Origin: Hymenobacter artigasi
GTDB lineage: Bacteria > Bacteroidota > Bacteroidia > Cytophagales > Hymenobacteraceae
Length of the DNA stretch: 64,000 bases
Assembly: GCF_012275535.1 (NCBI RefSeq)
Contig: NZ_JAAVTK010000015.1
Span: forward strand, 22,451-86,450
Reading direction: 5' to 3'
The position numbers and the translations under genes were made by a program. The notes under the pieces are model-generated. The model was given only the letters and a program-made list of their open reading frames with translations, was not told the DNA's origin and did not search any database. Below are positions 51,828-59,963 of the stretch, one piece after another (position 1 is the first letter of the stretch; the number at the start of each line of letters is the position of its first letter).

Positions 51828-52175
51828 GTGAAAAATCCAGCCGGTCTCCAAGTATTTGCCAACCGGCTCCGGCTGCTGCGCCAGGCCTGCGGCTATTCCC
51901 AGCAGAAACTGGCCGATATCGCCAACGTGGAGCAGTCCACCATCAAGCGCATTGAACTGCGCCAGCTGGCCCCGACCCTGGACTTGCTCATCTCTCTGAG
52001 TCGCGCCCTGGCCCTCGAAGTTCGGGACCTGGTCGACGACCCGGCCATCACCCATTCCGACCCCGAGGTATTACCTGCCGTTGTCAACAGCGCCAAGCAC
52101 CCTGTAATTGGGCAAGCAGGCGTTACCGTGCTTCGGCACGCGGTGCCACGCGACGGAGCGGCCGCAGAAGGGTAG
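51828..52175 (+). CDS. XRE-family regulator 1
   Basis: The protein is 115 residues from GTG 51828 (start matched to the second XRE gene, which also opens VKN). Helix-turn-helix: LRLLRQACGYSQQKLADIAN then VEQSTIKRIELRQLAPTLDL. It ends with an Ala-rich tail after HSDPEVLPAVVNS. It is divergent from paralogue A and probably represses it from the palindrome. Confidence 0.8.
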   Translation: MKNPAGLQVFANRLRLLRQACGYSQQKLADIANVEQSTIKRIELRQLAPTLDLLISLSRALALEVRDLVDDPAITHSDPEVLPAVVNSAKHPVIGQAGVTVLRHAVPRDGAAAEG

Positions 52176-52176
52176 C

Positions 52177-52389
52177 CTAATTTTCAGTAAATTTCCGCCG
52201 ATAACGCTTTACACTGGCGCAGCTCATACCCATCAAGCAACTGGGATTCGTCGGCAATCGGCCGCCGCGTTGCACTAAGGCTTCGTGCGTGGCCAGCAGA
52301 TAGAGAATGTGGTTTCGCTCGTATGGCCAGTGCTCTAGCAGCTCGTCTAGCTCCTTCACCGATGCCTGGTAAACCAGCGCGCGTCGCAA
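52177..52389 (-). CDS. Small hypothetical protein with a resolvase-like helix-turn-helix end
   Basis: The protein is 70 residues. The end, LMGMSCASVKRYRRKF, resembles the Hin-like end of the serine resolvase at 40514 (ISLSSVKRYRKHL). The first part (ELDELLEHWPYERNHILYLL) is helical. It may be a small DNA-binding protein or a fragment; no family is recognised. Confidence 0.45.
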   Translation of the reverse strand: MRRALVYQASVKELDELLEHWPYERNHILYLLATHEALVQRGGRLPTNPSCLMGMSCASVKRYRRKFTEN

Positions 52390-52622
52390 CTGCGCGGCCG
52401 TATAGCGCGGTCAGGCGGCAGGTCGCTTGTTCGGCCGGGGGTAAACATGGCCCCACATCCTGCTGACCCGGGTGGGGCTCAAGCTCGTGCGGCAGCTCAT
52501 CGGTGAAGTGCGCCCGATGTAGTTTCATTCCATCCAATTGGCCTATTCAGTTTAACGCACTTTTTGCTGCACGTTACGCCACCTGGTAATGCGGTCGGAA
52601 TGCGTATGCCCGCGTGCCGACT

Positions 52623-53594
52623 TCAGGACACCTGTTGCAACCGGGCCCCGATGAGGGCAAGGGTATCGGCAACCGCAGAGGCCGCGGGCAGCGACCCGTG
52701 CACCAGTTGCCGAAACACTCCCTGATAGGTGGGCACAAGACGCTGCCAGGTGCGACCGCCATCGCTAAACAGCGCGGCTTCGCCCAACGGCCGGGCCGCC
52801 CAATCGCCCTGAAACTCCTGATTGCGGGCATCGTCGGCGCGAGCCTCAGCCAGCAATTCGACAAAGTCCGCGCCGGCTAGAAACGCCTTCAGTTCCGCTT
52901 GTTGCAGCAATTGATGCAGGTCGTAGACATGACGGATTTTGGCTTGCAGCTCGGCCAGCGGGTCGGCCGCGTAGCCGGCGCGCACCAGCGCCAGTATTTT
53001 CTCCGCGAGCGTGCGCTCCAGGGCCAGGGTCAGGACCTCGAATGGCTCCAGACCGAATTCGGCCACCGCCGCCAACTGGCCGCGACGGGCCAGCGCCTGA
53101 CCGATGTAGGACTGCACGGGCCGGAGCTGGCTGGGGTGGGGCCGGGCAAAAGCGTTAATTTCGAGCAGCACGGCCCCGGCCCGCAGCTGCGGCAGTAACG
53201 CGGTTGGGTCATGGGCCGTCACAAAGCGGTGCGACGTTTTGCGAAAGTGACTGCCGCGCACGGTGCCGGGGGCCCCGGGGTCGGCTTCGAGGCCCTGAGT
53301 CAATTGGCGGGCGGCTTGGTCCATCAGCTTCTTGATTTGCCCACCCGTCCAGCCCTCAGTGCCGGCGATGGCCAGGTCCACGTCTTCGGAGAATCGCTCC
53401 ACCAGCCCGTACGCCTTCGACAGGGCCGTGCCGCCTTTGAACACCACTTGGTCGCGGTAGGGCGAATCAGCCAGCGCCCGCAGCACATAGCTCACCCAAT
53501 AGTCTTTCTCCACGAGCACGGTAGCCAGGCCCAACTCTTGGGCGGTGGCAGCCACGGCGTCAGCGAAGGCCAATGGGTCGTGGTGCAGGGTCAT
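52623..53594 (-). CDS. abiEii: AbiEii-type nucleotidyltransferase toxin
   Basis: The protein is 323 residues. The nucleotidyltransferase core is VVFKGGTALSKAYGLVERFS with SEDVDLAIAG, then ERTLAEKILALVRAGYAADP and RHVYDLHQLLQQ. AbiEii toxins modify tRNA or other targets with nucleotides and block phage growth. ATG 53594 overlaps the antitoxin stop by four bases and is preferred to 53606. The intact motifs suggest a working type IV-style pair. Confidence 0.88.
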   Translation of the reverse strand: MTLHHDPLAFADAVAATAQELGLATVLVEKDYWVSYVLRALADSPYRDQVVFKGGTALSKAYGLVERFSEDVDLAIAGTEGWTGGQIKKLMDQAARQLTQGLEADPGAPGTVRGSHFRKTSHRFVTAHDPTALLPQLRAGAVLLEINAFARPHPSQLRPVQSYIGQALARRGQLAAVAEFGLEPFEVLTLALERTLAEKILALVRAGYAADPLAELQAKIRHVYDLHQLLQQAELKAFLAGADFVELLAEARADDARNQEFQGDWAARPLGEAALFSDGGRTWQRLVPTYQGVFRQLVHGSLPAASAVADTLALIGARLQQVS

Positions 53595-54313
53595 CGGATG
53601 TTCCATGCGGCGCGGTTGGGCAGGGCCGCGGCGCCGAGGCCGAGGCGATAATGAGTCAGGGGATTAAGGGTGGCCCGCAGACGGGCAGCCCCGGCGGCAT
53701 CCGGCACGGTTTCCAGCAGCGCCCCGAGCAGCGCGCGCGCCCGCGGTGGGGCCTGGCGGGCCGCCAACGCGGTGAGCCGGCGGCGGGCCGGGGCGGGTAG
53801 CTCCCGGAGGTAATCAAGGACGTGGGCCACCACGCAGTCGGGCGTGGTATCGGGGATGCGGCGCACGTCGCGCAGTACTTCGAGCCATTGCAGCAGGGGT
53901 ACGTCGCTGGCCTGTTCCGGCGCAGGGCGCACCACGGCCCGCAGCCGGGCCGGCAGGCGGCGGCGCGGGCGGGTGGTGGCCAGCGTAAGCGTTGCCGGCA
54001 CCTGCGTGGTCAACCCCAGCGCGTTGTAAACAGCCAAGCCGGTGGGGTACGGCGCAGGCTGACCAGGAGCCGCCCCCACGGCGGCCACCACGGCCGCCTG
54101 GGTAGGAGCTACGGGACCAAAGCGCCCCCTGGCGGGCCGGTAGTAGCGGCCTTTGGCTAAGCGGGTCAGCTCGCCGGACTTGCTCAGCCGGCTCAAGGCA
54201 GCGGCCACCGCGCCGAACTCCGATGGCTCGCGCACGAAATCAGCGTAGCCCACGGGCTGGCCTGGCGGCAGTTGGTCAAGCTTAGCACGAATACGTTGCG
54301 CGGTATTTGACAT
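53591..54313 (-). CDS. abiEi: AbiEi-like antitoxin/regulator (DUF6088-like)
   Basis: The protein is 240 residues. The N-terminal winged helix reads IRAKLDQLPPGQPVGYADFV, then VAAALSRLSKSGELTRLAKG and RYYRP, the DNA-binding pattern of AbiEi/DUF6088. The rest (YPTGLAVYNALGLTTQVPAT onward) is the usual C-terminal domain with very high Arg and Ala content. It binds its own promoter; a 15-bp inverted repeat lies about 40 bases upstream. Confidence 0.85.
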   Translation of the reverse strand: MSNTAQRIRAKLDQLPPGQPVGYADFVREPSEFGAVAAALSRLSKSGELTRLAKGRYYRPARGRFGPVAPTQAAVVAAVGAAPGQPAPYPTGLAVYNALGLTTQVPATLTLATTRPRRRLPARLRAVVRPAPEQASDVPLLQWLEVLRDVRRIPDTTPDCVVAHVLDYLRELPAPARRRLTALAARQAPPRARALLGALLETVPDAAGAARLRATLNPLTHYRLGLGAAALPNRAAWNIR

Positions 54314-54354
54314 CGAATAGCGGGTGGTTCGATAAAGAAACAGCGAAACCCATG

Positions 54355-54394
54355 AAAAGTGTCAAGTTTATACGTGTAAAAACTTGACACTTTT
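54355..54394. promoter_or_regulatory. AbiE promoter operator
   Basis: AAAAGTGTCAAGTTT (54355-54369) and its exact complement (54380-54394) are separated by ten bases, upstream of the leftward abiEi-like gene. AbiEi proteins are known to repress from inverted repeats in their promoter. Confidence 0.8.
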
Positions 54395-54494
54395 AATACA
54401 ATCAAGAATACGCTAGCGGCAAAATGACAAGAAGAAGTATTATAAGTCAGTCGACTAGAGGAGTCAACTATAGCCGTTGCAAGAGGGTGGCATA

Positions 54495-54659
54495 TCACTT
54501 GATTGCAGCTTTATCAGCCTCTAGCTCTCTTATCAATAGCATTCGCAACAGCGTCGACAGGTTTGCACCGCGCTTCTTGGCTAACGCTTTGCCAGCTTCC
54601 GCTAGCTCGCGGTCAACGCGCAAGTTGATTAATGTCTTGGATGACGCTTCCTCTGGCAT
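54495..54659 (-). CDS. Short ribbon-helix-helix protein
   Basis: Reading left from ATG 54659 gives 54 residues: MPEEASSKTLINLRVDRELA, then EAGKALAKKRGANLSTLLRM and LLIRELEAD before a TGA at 54495. The order of a beta strand (TLINLRVD) and two helices is that of small RHH regulators used by plasmids and toxin-antitoxin loci. No partner toxin lies next to it, but abiE is close. It is AT-richer than its surroundings. Confidence 0.7.
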   Translation of the reverse strand: MPEEASSKTLINLRVDRELAEAGKALAKKRGANLSTLLRMLLIRELEADKAAIK

Positions 54660-54727
54660 GCCGCAAATATACAATACTCCATTAAGGCATAAAGACGGCG
54701 CTTACTCGCTTGTAGAACAAAGATTGA

Positions 54728-54792
54728 TTTGTATTGATTTGTCTTTACATTTGTAACATAAAAAGGCCATCCCCGGCAAGGGATGACCTTTA
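54728..54792 (+). promoter_or_regulatory. Promoter and leader hairpin of the 54844 gene
   Basis: TACATTTG at 54746-54753 is a near-perfect -7 box, with TTTG about 19 bases upstream as -33. A hairpin (AAAGGCCATCCC / GGGATGACCTTT, about 54762-54792) follows in the leader and may act as an attenuator or stabiliser. Confidence 0.65.
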
Positions 54793-54843
54793 AACAAGTA
54801 ACAGGGCCGGCAAGCCCTATCACCATACACACCACAAAATTAC

Positions 54844-55062
54844 ATGAAAACACATGTAACCGGGCAACCTGTGCTTGGCCAACTCCGCCACGCTTTGTCT
54901 GCCGTAATCATCGGCAACCCGCTCTTCTCGCCCGAAGAGCAACTACTGGCTGACCACCACGTGCACGAATGTGAGGATGCCGGGCAACTAGCCCTCTGGT
55001 TAGCCAATATGCTAAGTGCCTCGGGCAAGTGCCAGCGAACCAACTCTTCGCGCACCAATTAA
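54844..55062 (+). CDS. Small hypothetical protein
   Basis: The protein is 72 residues: VLGQLRHALSAVIIGNPLFS, then PEEQLLADHHVHECEDAGQL and LALWLANMLSASGK. It is helical with one acidic/His cluster. The promoter upstream is good. The next gene follows ten bases later, so they are probably co-transcribed. No family is recognised. Confidence 0.6.
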   Translation: MKTHVTGQPVLGQLRHALSAVIIGNPLFSPEEQLLADHHVHECEDAGQLALWLANMLSASGKCQRTNSSRTN

Positions 55063-55072
55063 CCGGCCGGCC

Positions 55073-55396
55073 ATGTGGTATAGCAAACAGTTGCGGAAAG
55101 TCCGCCGGGCCCGCAAAGTAGCCCAAGCCCAGCAACACCAGTTGCTCAATCTTGAATTGGAAGGTCTCGTGGCCATCACCCTGCACTCCACCACCCGGAC
55201 GCTGACCGTTCCCATCGAGCGGGGGGCAGGGGTTCAGGTCATCGACCTGCTCGGCCAAGCCCTGCGCGAACGTCGCCAGGTGCTAAAAGCGGAGGCCCGG
55301 CAGCTGCGCCAGGACTGGCAGGAAAGCGAGACGTTGCGGGGTCGAAGCCCGTCGCGGCCCGACCAGTCCCTAACCGGTGAACCCACCGCATCCTAA
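55073..55396 (+). CDS. Hypothetical coiled-coil protein
   Basis: The protein is 107 residues starting MWYSKQLRKVRRARKVAQAQ. The N-terminal basic helix, a central beta-like part (LVAITLHSTTRTLTVPIERG) and a second helix rich in Arg, Glu and Gln (about 68-92) suggest a small nucleic-acid-linked protein. It lies between the 54844 gene and paralogue B, all in one direction. No family is recognised. Confidence 0.6.
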   Translation: MWYSKQLRKVRRARKVAQAQQHQLLNLELEGLVAITLHSTTRTLTVPIERGAGVQVIDLLGQALRERRQVLKAEARQLRQDWQESETLRGRSPSRPDQSLTGEPTAS

Positions 55397-55512
55397 TCCC
55401 CAGCGCATCCCTCGGCTCCTCCCCCGGCTGCCCGCCCTACCAGGGATGCGAACACGCCCCCCTCTTTTGATGATACTACAAGCTTCGCTATTCACGCGTC
55501 AATGACCTCGCT

Positions 55513-56163
55513 ATGCCCTATTATCTCCCATTTCACGCCCCGCCAGCCGGCCAGCGCCTCCCCTATCACCGGGCCACGGCGGCGCAACGGACGCTGGCCG
55601 GCAACTACCTGCAACAGCGGCTCGGGGCTCATTTTCCCACCCTGCGCGCCAGTACCTGGACCCGTGCCCTGGCCAACTACCAACCCGAGCTGTGGCTCAG
55701 GGGCTCCGTCGTGGCCCTGGCTGAAACCGACCTGACCCAACTCGCGCAGCATCTGGCTGCCAGCCCGGAGCTGCCCGTACTGGACCCACCGCTCTACGGG
55801 CTACCGGCCCTGCACCTGGCCCAGCACAGCCTGCAGGCCAGCGAACTGGCCGTCTGGGCGCTCGGCGAAGTAGCGGCGGGTGCCACGGCCTGTGGCCCCC
55901 GGCTCGATGCGCTGCTCCGCCGCTTGGCCCACCCTAGCCCTCTTGCCGAGCAAGTGGTCCAGGCCTGGTGCTGGAACCTGGCCAGCGCGCCGCCCCTCGT
56001 ACCGGGCATGCCGGGCGCGCCGCCCTGGCCGGACAGTGCCGAAATCGAACGCCTGCTGAACCACCTCAAATTCCCTGGAAGCCCCGGCGGCCTCGTCCCG
56101 GGAACCGGTCCTGGCCCTGCGAAGCAGCTGTTCCCCGGGCCAATGGTCCGCCGAGTTGCCTGA
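55513..56163 (+). CDS. Paralogue B of the unrecognised family
   Basis: The protein is 216 residues. HFPTLRASTWTRALANYQPE, then LAETDLTQLAQHLAASPELP and ELAVWALGEVAAGATACGPR line up with paralogues A and C. There is no helix-turn-helix; the C-terminal third is Pro- and Gly-rich. It points toward the second XRE gene, which is transcribed the other way. The function is unknown. Confidence 0.65.
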   Translation: MPYYLPFHAPPAGQRLPYHRATAAQRTLAGNYLQQRLGAHFPTLRASTWTRALANYQPELWLRGSVVALAETDLTQLAQHLAASPELPVLDPPLYGLPALHLAQHSLQASELAVWALGEVAAGATACGPRLDALLRRLAHPSPLAEQVVQAWCWNLASAPPLVPGMPGAPPWPDSAEIERLLNHLKFPGSPGGLVPGTGPGPAKQLFPGPMVRRVA

Positions 56164-56191
56164 CCAGGGACGCACTGTTGCGAGCCAGCCG

Positions 56192-56434
56192 TTAGTCCGC
56201 GCTGGAGCGCGGCGGCACGGGAAACTGCATCAACTCGCTGAGCGGGATTTCCAGCCCCTGGGCCAGGGAGGCCAGCACGTCGAGCGTCACGGAATAGCGC
56301 GCCGTCTCCAGCCGGTAGATGGTCGGTTTGGACACGTCGGCCACGTCGGCCAGCGCCTGCTGGCTCCAGCCCCGCGCCTCGCGCAACCGCCGCAGGTGCT
56401 GGCCGAAGGCCTGCAAAACCAGCTCGTTTTTCAC
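56192..56434 (-). CDS. XRE-family regulator 2
   Basis: From GTG 56434 (VKNELVLQAFGQHLRRLREA) the product is 80 residues. Its helix-turn-helix reads GWSQQALADVADVSKPTIYR then LETARYSVTLDVLASLAQGL, closely like XRE 1 (51828), and both open with VKN. An upstream Met (56530) would place the operator palindrome inside the gene, so the GTG is preferred. It is divergent from paralogue C. Confidence 0.82.
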   Translation of the reverse strand: MKNELVLQAFGQHLRRLREARGWSQQALADVADVSKPTIYRLETARYSVTLDVLASLAQGLEIPLSELMQFPVPPRSSAD

Positions 56435-56464
56435 CCCGGCAAGCTGGAACCAAAAACCAACCCC

Positions 56465-56488
56465 ATTGTAATCATATATGATTACAAT
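56465..56488. promoter_or_regulatory. Perfect 24-base palindrome between XRE 2 and paralogue C
   Basis: The half ATTGTAATCATA (56465-56476) is exactly mirrored in 56477-56488. It lies 30 bases before the XRE 2 start and about 55 before paralogue C. A -7 box TAACTTGC lies near 56502. The arrangement copies the XRE 1 / paralogue A locus with a different palindrome. Confidence 0.85.
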
Positions 56489-56542
56489 CACACATTTTCT
56501 TGTAACTTGCGGCTCTTCCCGGGTCCTCACCTCTCCCTCTTC

Positions 56543-57106
56543 ATGCAGTCCCCCACCCCTATTTCCGCCGAACCAACCGCCGTATGCGTGCCCTTTTCAC
56601 AGGCCTCTCCCGCGCAGGTCACTCAGGCCCTGGACACCGTCCGGCAAGCAGTGGGGCCGCAGTTCCCCCCACTAGTGAAGGGAACGTGGGCCAACGCGAT
56701 TCGAGCATTGCAACCCGACCTGTGGGTGGCCCCAACATCCGTCTCCCTTGACGAACACGACCTCGCCCGCCTGGTGCAACACCTGGATGCCTTGCCGGCC
56801 ATCGTCAACGCCCGGGCGGGGCATGGACGGGGCAAGCTCTTTTTTACCCGGCAGCCGATGAGCTGCCCGGCCGAGCTCCTGCGTGCCCTGACCGAAATGG
56901 AAGCCCACCCGCAGGCCAGCGGCCCGGCAGTCTACCAGCTGGTCACCGGCCTGCTCCGGACCCGCGCCGAGGCCGACGAGCTGAACTGGGCCAAGGTCCC
57001 GGACCCGCGCGAGGACGACGGCACGGACCCGAAACAGGCCCGCGCCGCCCTACTTGCGCGCTTGGCGGCGCTGGACCGCGCCCGCGGCGTGTCGGGTCCC
57101 GGGTAA
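56543..57106 (+). CDS. Paralogue C of the unrecognised family
   Basis: The protein is 187 residues. QFPPLVKGTWANAIRALQPD and LW, then SLDEHDLARLVQHLDALPAI and PAELLRALTEMEAHPQASGP match paralogues A and B. There is no helix-turn-helix, and the tail (about 150-187) is charged. It is divergent from XRE 2 across a 24-base palindrome. The shared layout suggests that XRE and this family form a two-gene unit. Confidence 0.65.
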   Translation: MQSPTPISAEPTAVCVPFSQASPAQVTQALDTVRQAVGPQFPPLVKGTWANAIRALQPDLWVAPTSVSLDEHDLARLVQHLDALPAIVNARAGHGRGKLFFTRQPMSCPAELLRALTEMEAHPQASGPAVYQLVTGLLRTRAEADELNWAKVPDPREDDGTDPKQARAALLARLAALDRARGVSGPG

Positions 57107-57220
57107 CGGCTGTTCCTGGTTCGGCGCAGCGTACCGGGCCTCAGGTGAGTGTACTCCCAGTCGCCGCCCGGTCCCGTGCCCCCTTATATTTCCCGCCTCA
57201 CCCTTCCCCTTTTTTAGCCC

Positions 57221-57829
57221 ATGTCGGTTTCCTCTCGTTCCGTTTTCGGCCCCGCTGCCCTTTTGCTCCTGACCGGCAGACTGCTGGCGGGTTGCTCGTC
57301 GCCAAGCCCCACCACCGCTTCGGATGCCGCAGTGCCCGCGGATGCCCCTGCCTCTCCCTCGCCCGCCTTTCCCTTCGGCGGCAAAATCGATTCCTTAGAT
57401 GGCATCGCAGGCCACAAGTTTGGTGACCCGTTGAGCGCCTTTCCCAAGCTGCGGCTGCTCCCGGCCATCCCGGGCGTACCGGTTAGCCCGACGCAGACCT
57501 ACACCAGCGAGGGAACCACCGGCTGGTTCGGCAAGCACCGGGCACAGGTGCCCACCCAGCTCTACTCCTTTCTCAATGGCAAATTCTGCGCCTTCGTGGC
57601 CCTCGGCGACCCGGCCGTGTTGCGGCCGGAGGCGAACTACCTGTTCGGCCCCGGGCTGGCGCAGGGCCAGGCCCAACTCTTCTGGGAGGGGAGCCGGGCC
57701 CGGGCCGTATACGCGGAAAAAGCCGCCGGCTTTGGGCGGGAAGGCCGCCTGGACGTGCTGAGCAAGCCCTACGAAGCCGAACTGGCCGCCCGGGCCAGCG
57801 CCAAGCTCAAAGCCGAGAACGCGCAGTAA
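57221..57829 (+). CDS. Lipoprotein of unknown function
   Basis: The protein is 202 residues with a lipoprotein signal (LLLLTGRLLAGCSSPSP), a Ser/Pro/Ala linker (about 28-48) and a folded part containing IDSLDGIAGHKFGDPLSAFP, then LYSFLNGKFCAFVALGDPAV and a helical end. The pattern resembles small Bacteroidota lipoproteins that measure ligand via a KFGDP-type turn, but no named family is recognised. It is probably outer-membrane anchored. Confidence 0.65.
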   Translation: MSVSSRSVFGPAALLLLTGRLLAGCSSPSPTTASDAAVPADAPASPSPAFPFGGKIDSLDGIAGHKFGDPLSAFPKLRLLPAIPGVPVSPTQTYTSEGTTGWFGKHRAQVPTQLYSFLNGKFCAFVALGDPAVLRPEANYLFGPGLAQGQAQLFWEGSRARAVYAEKAAGFGREGRLDVLSKPYEAELAARASAKLKAENAQ

Positions 57830-57897
57830 GCCCCCGCACACCAAACTACCACCGCATCCCGCACGGTACCCTCCGGTTCATTCCTTACCCTTTGTTT

Positions 57898-58437
57898 ATG
57901 AAACGTTTCCTGCCCGGCCTGGTGGCCGTTTGCCTCTAATCCACCCCCTTACAGGCCCAGATTGTGGGCAAGTCCGTCCCGGAATTCAAAACCACGGCCG
58001 GCACCGTGGTGCACGTGGGCGACACGCTGCGCCTGGGCCGTGGCTCGCTGCCCAGCGGCGAGTTTCAGTATGTGTTTGTGCCGGCCAACGTATTCACGGG
58101 CAGCCCGCAAATCAACTTCAACTCCCAGATGAGCAACCTCTCCGTGCGGGTGAAGGACCTGCGGTTCCAGCCGTCCAAAAACTACGGCAACAAAACCGTG
58201 GCCGTCGTCAAGGCCAACACCCTCAACAGCTGCGTGGACCTGAACGCGGCCGAAGACGCCGGCGAAATCGTCACCGCCAACACCCGCCAGGCCGCCGTTT
58301 CCGCCGCGGCAGCTCCGGCCAGCGTGGCCTCGTTCCGAAGCACGGCCGATGAGTTGCTCAAAATCAAGCAGCTCTACGACCAGAAAGTACTCACCAAGGC
58401 CGAATACGACGCGCAGAAGGCCAAACTGCTAAAATAG
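57898..58437 (+). pseudogene. SHOCT-tail protein with a stop codon in its signal peptide
   Basis: From ATG 57898 the frame reads MKRFLPGLVAVCL and then hits TAA at 57937-57939 (codon 14). It continues in the same frame as STPLQAQIVGKSVPEFKT, a normal signal-peptide end and mature protein. The body (about 58000-58300) is a beta-rich domain, and the end, DELLKIKQLYDQKVLTKAEY, is a SHOCT module. Either the gene is inactivated by one base or translation restarts, for example at GTG 57964 without a signal. A base-call error is also possible. Confidence 0.7.
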
Positions 58438-58540
58438 TCCCGTACCGGTCTCGTGGTCCGGCGTAGCTTCGCCACCCGCAACCCCTGCTGGTGGCTGCGC
58501 CAATACCGCGGCGACCCGAACGACCAGGCCTATTTTTACC

Positions 58541-59860
58541 ATGAAACGACGCTTAAATAGCCGGCCGCTACGCTCCCCGGGCCGGGCCGCATTTACCACC
58601 TTACGGCTGGCGCTTGGCTTATTCCTGCTGGCCCTCGCTGCTCCGGCGGGCTGGGCGCAACGGCTAGACACGGCCCGGGCGGTACCGCCCCCGGCGACAG
58701 TGGCGCTGGACAGCGTCGCGGTCGCGCCCCAGGCGCTCGACACGAAAGGCTGGCTGCTGCTCAACCCCGATATCAAGACCGAGCTGGACGGGGCCGTGCA
58801 CAACCTGTACAACTTCCAGTTCGACAAGGCCGAGCGGCAGTTTCGCTCCCTGCGCCGCCGCTACCCGCAGCACCCGATGCCCTACTTTCTGCTGGGCCTG
58901 AGCACGTGGTGGAAAATCATGCCCTCCAACGCGCAGAGCACCCAGTACGACCGGGTGTTCTTTTCCTACCTGGACACGGCCATCGTCAAAGCCCAACGCC
59001 TCTACGACGCCGACCACCAGAACTACGAGGCCACCTTCTTCCTGGCCGCGGCCTACGGCTTCGATGCCCGCCTGCACGCCGAGCGCAACGACTGGCGCAA
59101 GGCCACGATGAGCAGCAAGCGCTCGCTGACCTACCTGCAAAAGAGCCGCGCGGCCAACGGGCTGAGCCCCGAGTTTGCCTTCGGGGAGGGCCTGTTCAAT
59201 TACTACGCCGTCTGGATTGCCGACGAGTATCCCTGGCTGCGGCCCGTGCTGCTCTTCTTTCCCAAGGGCAACCAGCAGCAGGGCCTGGCCCAACTCAATA
59301 CGGCAGCCCAACAAGGCTTCTACACCGGCACGGAGGCCCGGTACTTCCAAATGCGCATTTTGGGCAGCGCGCGGGAACACCGGCCCGCCGAATCCCTGGT
59401 TGCGGCGCGGTCCCTGGCGCGGGACTTTCCCGACAACGCCTGTTTTGCCCGCAGCTACGCCACTCAGGCCTTTGCCCAGGGGGATTTTGCCGCCTGCGAG
59501 CAAATCAGCCGGGACATCCTGGAAAAGCTCAACCAGGGCCGAGCCGGCTACGAAGCCACCAGTGGGCGCGTGGCGGCCTACCATTTAGGTTATTTGATGC
59601 AAACCCGCGACCATGACCCAGTCCAGGCGGCGGACTACTACCGCCGCTGCCTGGTGTTCTGCGAAACGGTACAGGCGACAACGGGCTACTACGTGTTCGC
59701 AAATGCGGCCCTGGGCCGTCTTTCGGCCCAGCAGCAGGATGTAGCTGCCGCCTGCCGCTATTACGCCGTGGTCGTGGAAAAGGCGGGCAAGCACGAAGCC
59801 TGCTATCGGGAGGCGCGGGCTTATTTAAGCCACTACAGCCCACTGAAGCACCCCTCATAG
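58541..59860 (+). CDS. Exported TPR-like protein
   Basis: The protein is 439 residues with a long signal region (LRLALGLFLLALAAPAGWAQ). The body has helical repeats like FDKAERQFRSLRRRYPQHPM and YFLLGLSTWWKIMPSN, RDWRKA-like pairs and AADYYRRCLVFCETVQA, a tetratricopeptide pattern. It probably scaffolds periplasmic or outer-membrane proteins. No enzymatic motif is seen. Confidence 0.75.
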   Translation: MKRRLNSRPLRSPGRAAFTTLRLALGLFLLALAAPAGWAQRLDTARAVPPPATVALDSVAVAPQALDTKGWLLLNPDIKTELDGAVHNLYNFQFDKAERQFRSLRRRYPQHPMPYFLLGLSTWWKIMPSNAQSTQYDRVFFSYLDTAIVKAQRLYDADHQNYEATFFLAAAYGFDARLHAERNDWRKATMSSKRSLTYLQKSRAANGLSPEFAFGEGLFNYYAVWIADEYPWLRPVLLFFPKGNQQQGLAQLNTAAQQGFYTGTEARYFQMRILGSAREHRPAESLVAARSLARDFPDNACFARSYATQAFAQGDFAACEQISRDILEKLNQGRAGYEATSGRVAAYHLGYLMQTRDHDPVQAADYYRRCLVFCETVQATTGYYVFANAALGRLSAQQQDVAAACRYYAVVVEKAGKHEACYREARAYLSHYSPLKHPS

Positions 59861-59963
59861 CAGACGCTCGTTTCGTGGCCAGCACCGCCACCTATTGCTA
59901 GCGGCAACAGTGTTTCCCCACCGATGTAGCGCTTGTCAGTCACATTCGTCGCGCTCACCCGGC

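Noticed and set aside
52184..52537. 117-residue leftward frame overlapping the 52177 gene
   Set aside because: Its composition looks noncoding, and the overlapping 70-residue frame has better coding character.
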